A stretch of DNA of 15,714 nt from Dehalococcoidia bacterium. Its GTDB lineage: Bacteria; Chloroflexota; Dehalococcoidia; Dehalococcoidales; E44-bin46. The stretch covers positions 1 through 15,714 of the forward strand of contig SOKA01000020.1 of assembly GCA_004376105.1 (NCBI GenBank). The letters are read 5' to 3'. Both the position numbers and the translations under genes were made by a program. Positions 14,459 through 15,714 of the stretch are shown here, piece after piece. Position 1 is the first letter of the stretch. Every line of letters begins with the position of its first letter. Under the pieces are notes generated by a model. It worked only from the letters and a program-made list of their open reading frames with translations. It was not told the origin of the DNA and did no database searches.

Positions 14459-14463
14459 CCTGA
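14395..14463 (+). pseudogene. Possible V4R-domain C-terminal remnant
   Basis: In the frame that stops with TGA at 14461-14463 the sequence reads GLAVKEVSCIAQGEAECLFDV. The C-I-A-x-G-x-x-x-C-x-F pattern is what I know as the C-terminal end of V4R (4-vinyl reductase) domains. In-frame TAG lies just before it at 14392-14394. It abuts the HAD fragment in a different frame, as if a deletion had joined two genes. The stretch is short, so the family call is tentative. Confidence 0.35.
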
Positions 14464-14690
14464 CGGCCAGCTTGAGAGTTAAGCAACAAGACGCCTATTG
14501 CCAAAATAGTAGAGCAAGGTTGTTTGCCAGCAGTTGTTAGTTTCGCCCTACGACGGTTCGATGCACAGACCTCTGTGCTAAACAAATACTAACCTTGTAT
14601 GGATATCTATTGGATGCTGGTTAGAGTTATAATAGATTTGGAACATTTCAGGATTGAACCAAGTGGAGACGTGAAAGGAGGAGTAGAAGA
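14464..14690. other. Intergenic stretch without a recognised gene
   Basis: I see no gene with a ribosome binding site here. A hairpin GCACAG-ACCT-CTGTGC lies at 14565-14580 and has no U run after it. A 37-codon open stretch ending in TAA near 14588 has no start codon or recognisable homology. The right part holds the likely promoter and ribosome binding site of the next gene. Confidence 0.5.
14628..14633 (+). promoter_or_regulatory. Perfect -10 box TATAAT before the nuclease-like gene
   Basis: TATAAT lies 58 bases before the ATG at 14691, in an AT-rich stretch. No good -35 box is found at 16-18 bases. It may need an activator or another context. AAAGGAGG about 9 bases before the ATG supports translation of the gene. 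Confidence 0.35.
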
Positions 14691-15236
14691 ATGAACGCAT
14701 TTGAAAACATTATAGCTCAATGCTTAGAGTCAGAAGGCTACTGGGTGAAACAAAGCGTGAAAGTTGAAATAACAAAGGAAGATAAAAGGACTATGAATCT
14801 ACCCAGTATGCCCAGACCAGAAATAGATATCGTAGCATTAAATATGAAGAAAAATGAATTACTACTTGTGGAAGTCAAGTCTTATCTTGATTCTCCAGGC
14901 GTTTGGTATGAGGCAGTTGCAGGTAAGGACAAAGACTTCTACAACAAAAGGTATAGGCTTTTCAATAACGAAAAATACAGAAAGATAGTTACCGAACGTC
15001 TGCTTGAACAATATTTGGAACAAGGATTAATAAATAAAAGAACCAAAATCAACTATGCGCTTGCTGCAGGGAAAATATATACTGGTGCTGAGCCTCTTCT
15101 AGAAAAACATTTCGCTGATAATGGCTGGATTTTATTTGCACCGAATAGGATCAAACAAAAGATGCGTGAATTATCAGATAAGGGTTGGGAAGATAACATC
15201 GCTACAATGACAGCAAAATTACTATTGAGAGACTAA
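14691..15236 (+). CDS. Orphan protein with PD-(D/E)XK nuclease-like motif
   Basis: The 181-residue product shows EIDIVALNMKKNELLLVEVKSY at residues 44-65. It has Asp46, then Glu61 and Lys63 in the E-V-K triplet after a beta hairpin. This is the core of the PD-(D/E)XK nuclease fold, seen in restriction and Holliday-junction enzymes. An N-terminal helix with Glu13 (IIAQCLESEGYWVKQS) comes before it, as in that fold. The C-terminal half is helical and Lys/Glu-rich, with no other motif known to me. Base and codon use are clearly more AT-rich than in the upstream genes. With the integrase remnant and tRNA next to it, this suggests arrival on a mobile element. No methyltransferase or toxin-antitoxin partner is visible. 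The target is unknown: it could be a nuclease, a defence gene, or a non-catalytic relative. Confidence 0.75.
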   Translation: MNAFENIIAQCLESEGYWVKQSVKVEITKEDKRTMNLPSMPRPEIDIVALNMKKNELLLVEVKSYLDSPGVWYEAVAGKDKDFYNKRYRLFNNEKYRKIVTERLLEQYLEQGLINKRTKINYALAAGKIYTGAEPLLEKHFADNGWILFAPNRIKQKMRELSDKGWEDNIATMTAKLLLRD

Positions 15237-15278
15237 AAAACGTTTTGCAAAATGCGGTTTATTATTCTCTTGGTTCAC

Positions 15279-15692
15279 CTAGGCAGAAATCAACCTAGCG
15301 AATTTAGCCCTGTAATACTTCTGGATGGTGGTTGAATTCACTGGCTTCATAGCTCTTGGACAATTGCTACCCCAACGATGGTCAGTATCCCGGATATATA
15401 CTAGGAACTCACGTAAATGCTGAGTTGTAATAGCGCCTATATCATCAGGCCAGTCATAATTCCTAGCATACCAGAGGAAGCCTTTGAGCTTGTCAGCATA
15501 GCAATCAATAGTGCCATACGACTTGCCTTCGACTTTGCAGGACAAGAGGAAGCCGTCAATGGCTTGTTTTAGTGGAGTCCCTTGGTCAGAAATTGTAGCT
15601 GGATAGCTTTGGCGATTTGAGTGAATCCCTTGGTCTTTGTGAGGTGACTTAAACGTAATAGTGGCAGCGGAGGGATTTGAACCCACGACCAA
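15279..15692 (-). pseudogene. Tyrosine recombinase (phage-type integrase), N-terminal remnant
   Basis: The frame reads left from the tRNA and stops at 15279. QGTPLKQAIDGFLLSCKVEGKSYGTIDCYADKLKGFLWYA, with the later LREFLVYIRDT and STTIQKYYRA, forms the SAM-like core-binding domain of tyrosine recombinases. The catalytic domain (Arg, His-x-x-Arg, Tyr) is missing. After YYRA the frame diverges (KFARLISA, then TAG), and the following codons read VNQENNKPHF before another stop near 15233. That could be a decayed continuation. The first codons up to 15662 are the tRNA read in translation, so the true start is probably nearer 15650 or lost. An integrase next to the 3' end of a tRNA gene is the usual layout of an integrated element. 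Confidence 0.75.
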
Positions 15693-15714
15693 AGGCTTAT
15701 GAGTCCTCTGCTCT
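15662..15714 (-). tRNA. tRNA-Met (CAT), 3' part; 5' part beyond right edge
   Basis: The minus strand shows the end of the D stem (GAGC), the anticodon loop CTCATAA, the variable loop TGGTC and the T arm GTGGG-TTCAAAT-CCCTC. The acceptor strand CGCTGCC and discriminator A follow at 15662. CCA is not encoded. The anticodon is CAT, so it is elongator Met, initiator Met or the Ile2 type; the remaining parts favour elongator Met but do not settle it. The last pair of the anticodon stem (A-G) and one T-stem pair (T-T) are mismatched. The segment is the probable attachment site of the adjoining integrase remnant. Confidence 0.9.

Noticed and set aside
14565..14580. GCACAG-ACCT-CTGTGC hairpin as a terminator
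   Set aside because: Six pairs with no U run; upstream gene is broken, so no functional meaning can be assigned.
14476..14588. 37-codon open stretch on the plus strand reading TPIAKIVEQGCLPAVV
   Set aside because: It looks protein-like, but has no start codon, ribosome binding site or known family, and it is too short to support.
15237..15262. CGTTTTGCAAAATG repeat after the nuclease-like gene as a terminator
   Set aside because: The stem is A-T rich with a loop of only two bases, so it is not a stable RNA hairpin.
1..15714. CRISPR array, rRNA, complete insertion sequence or replication origin
   Set aside because: No regularly spaced repeats, rRNA segments, transposase frames or origin-like iterons were seen.

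Overview
The window looks like a chromosomal segment of a Dehalococcoidia-like member of the Chloroflexota. This rests on the sequences of S3, S10, L2 and EF-G as I remember them from that class, on a str/S10 block with no tuf gene between fusA and rpsJ, and on an integrase remnant resembling those common in that group. It is an inference from remembered families, not a database result.

Bases 1-7340 (minus strand) carry a continuous ribosomal operon read right to left: rpsL, rpsG, fusA, rpsJ, rplC, rplD, rplW, rplB, rpsS, rplV and rpsC. The last gene runs off the left edge. Genes are separated by 4-25 bases or overlap. A well-formed sigma70-type promoter lies at 7445-7473. It is followed by a leader of about 120 bases with two inverted repeats before a TTG start for rpsL. 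S3 and S12 both carry long C-terminal tails. Several starts in the window are GTG or TTG, each chosen on ribosome binding site and family N-terminus.

Bases 7519-9958 (minus strand) hold a dUTPase/dCTP deaminase family gene and a two-component pair. The pair is a NarL-type response regulator followed by a PAS-containing HisKA_3 kinase, translationally coupled. The pair's promoter is flanked by two short dyads.

Bases 10136-14021 (plus strand) form a probable acetate-use operon, divergent from the two-component pair. It encodes a small W-rich helical protein, a HoxU-like iron-sulfur protein, AMP-forming acetyl-CoA synthetase, a SatP/YaaH-type acetate transporter and a 60-residue protein. A simple model is that the kinase and regulator sense a state linked to acetate or redox and control this operon. 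The sequence shows only the arrangement.

Bases 14022-15714 are accessory and degraded. A GC-rich segment on the plus strand can fold into nested helices, and its loop can pair with the ribosome binding region of the next gene. That gene is a truncated HAD-like frame that runs into the tail of what looks like a V4R domain. Then come an AT-rich orphan gene with PD-(D/E)XK nuclease features, a tyrosine recombinase remnant on the minus strand, and the 3' part of a tRNA with anticodon CAT. This is the expected look of a decayed integrative element at a tRNA gene. No intergenic stretch exceeds 300 bases; the largest, 14464-14690, holds no recognisable gene.
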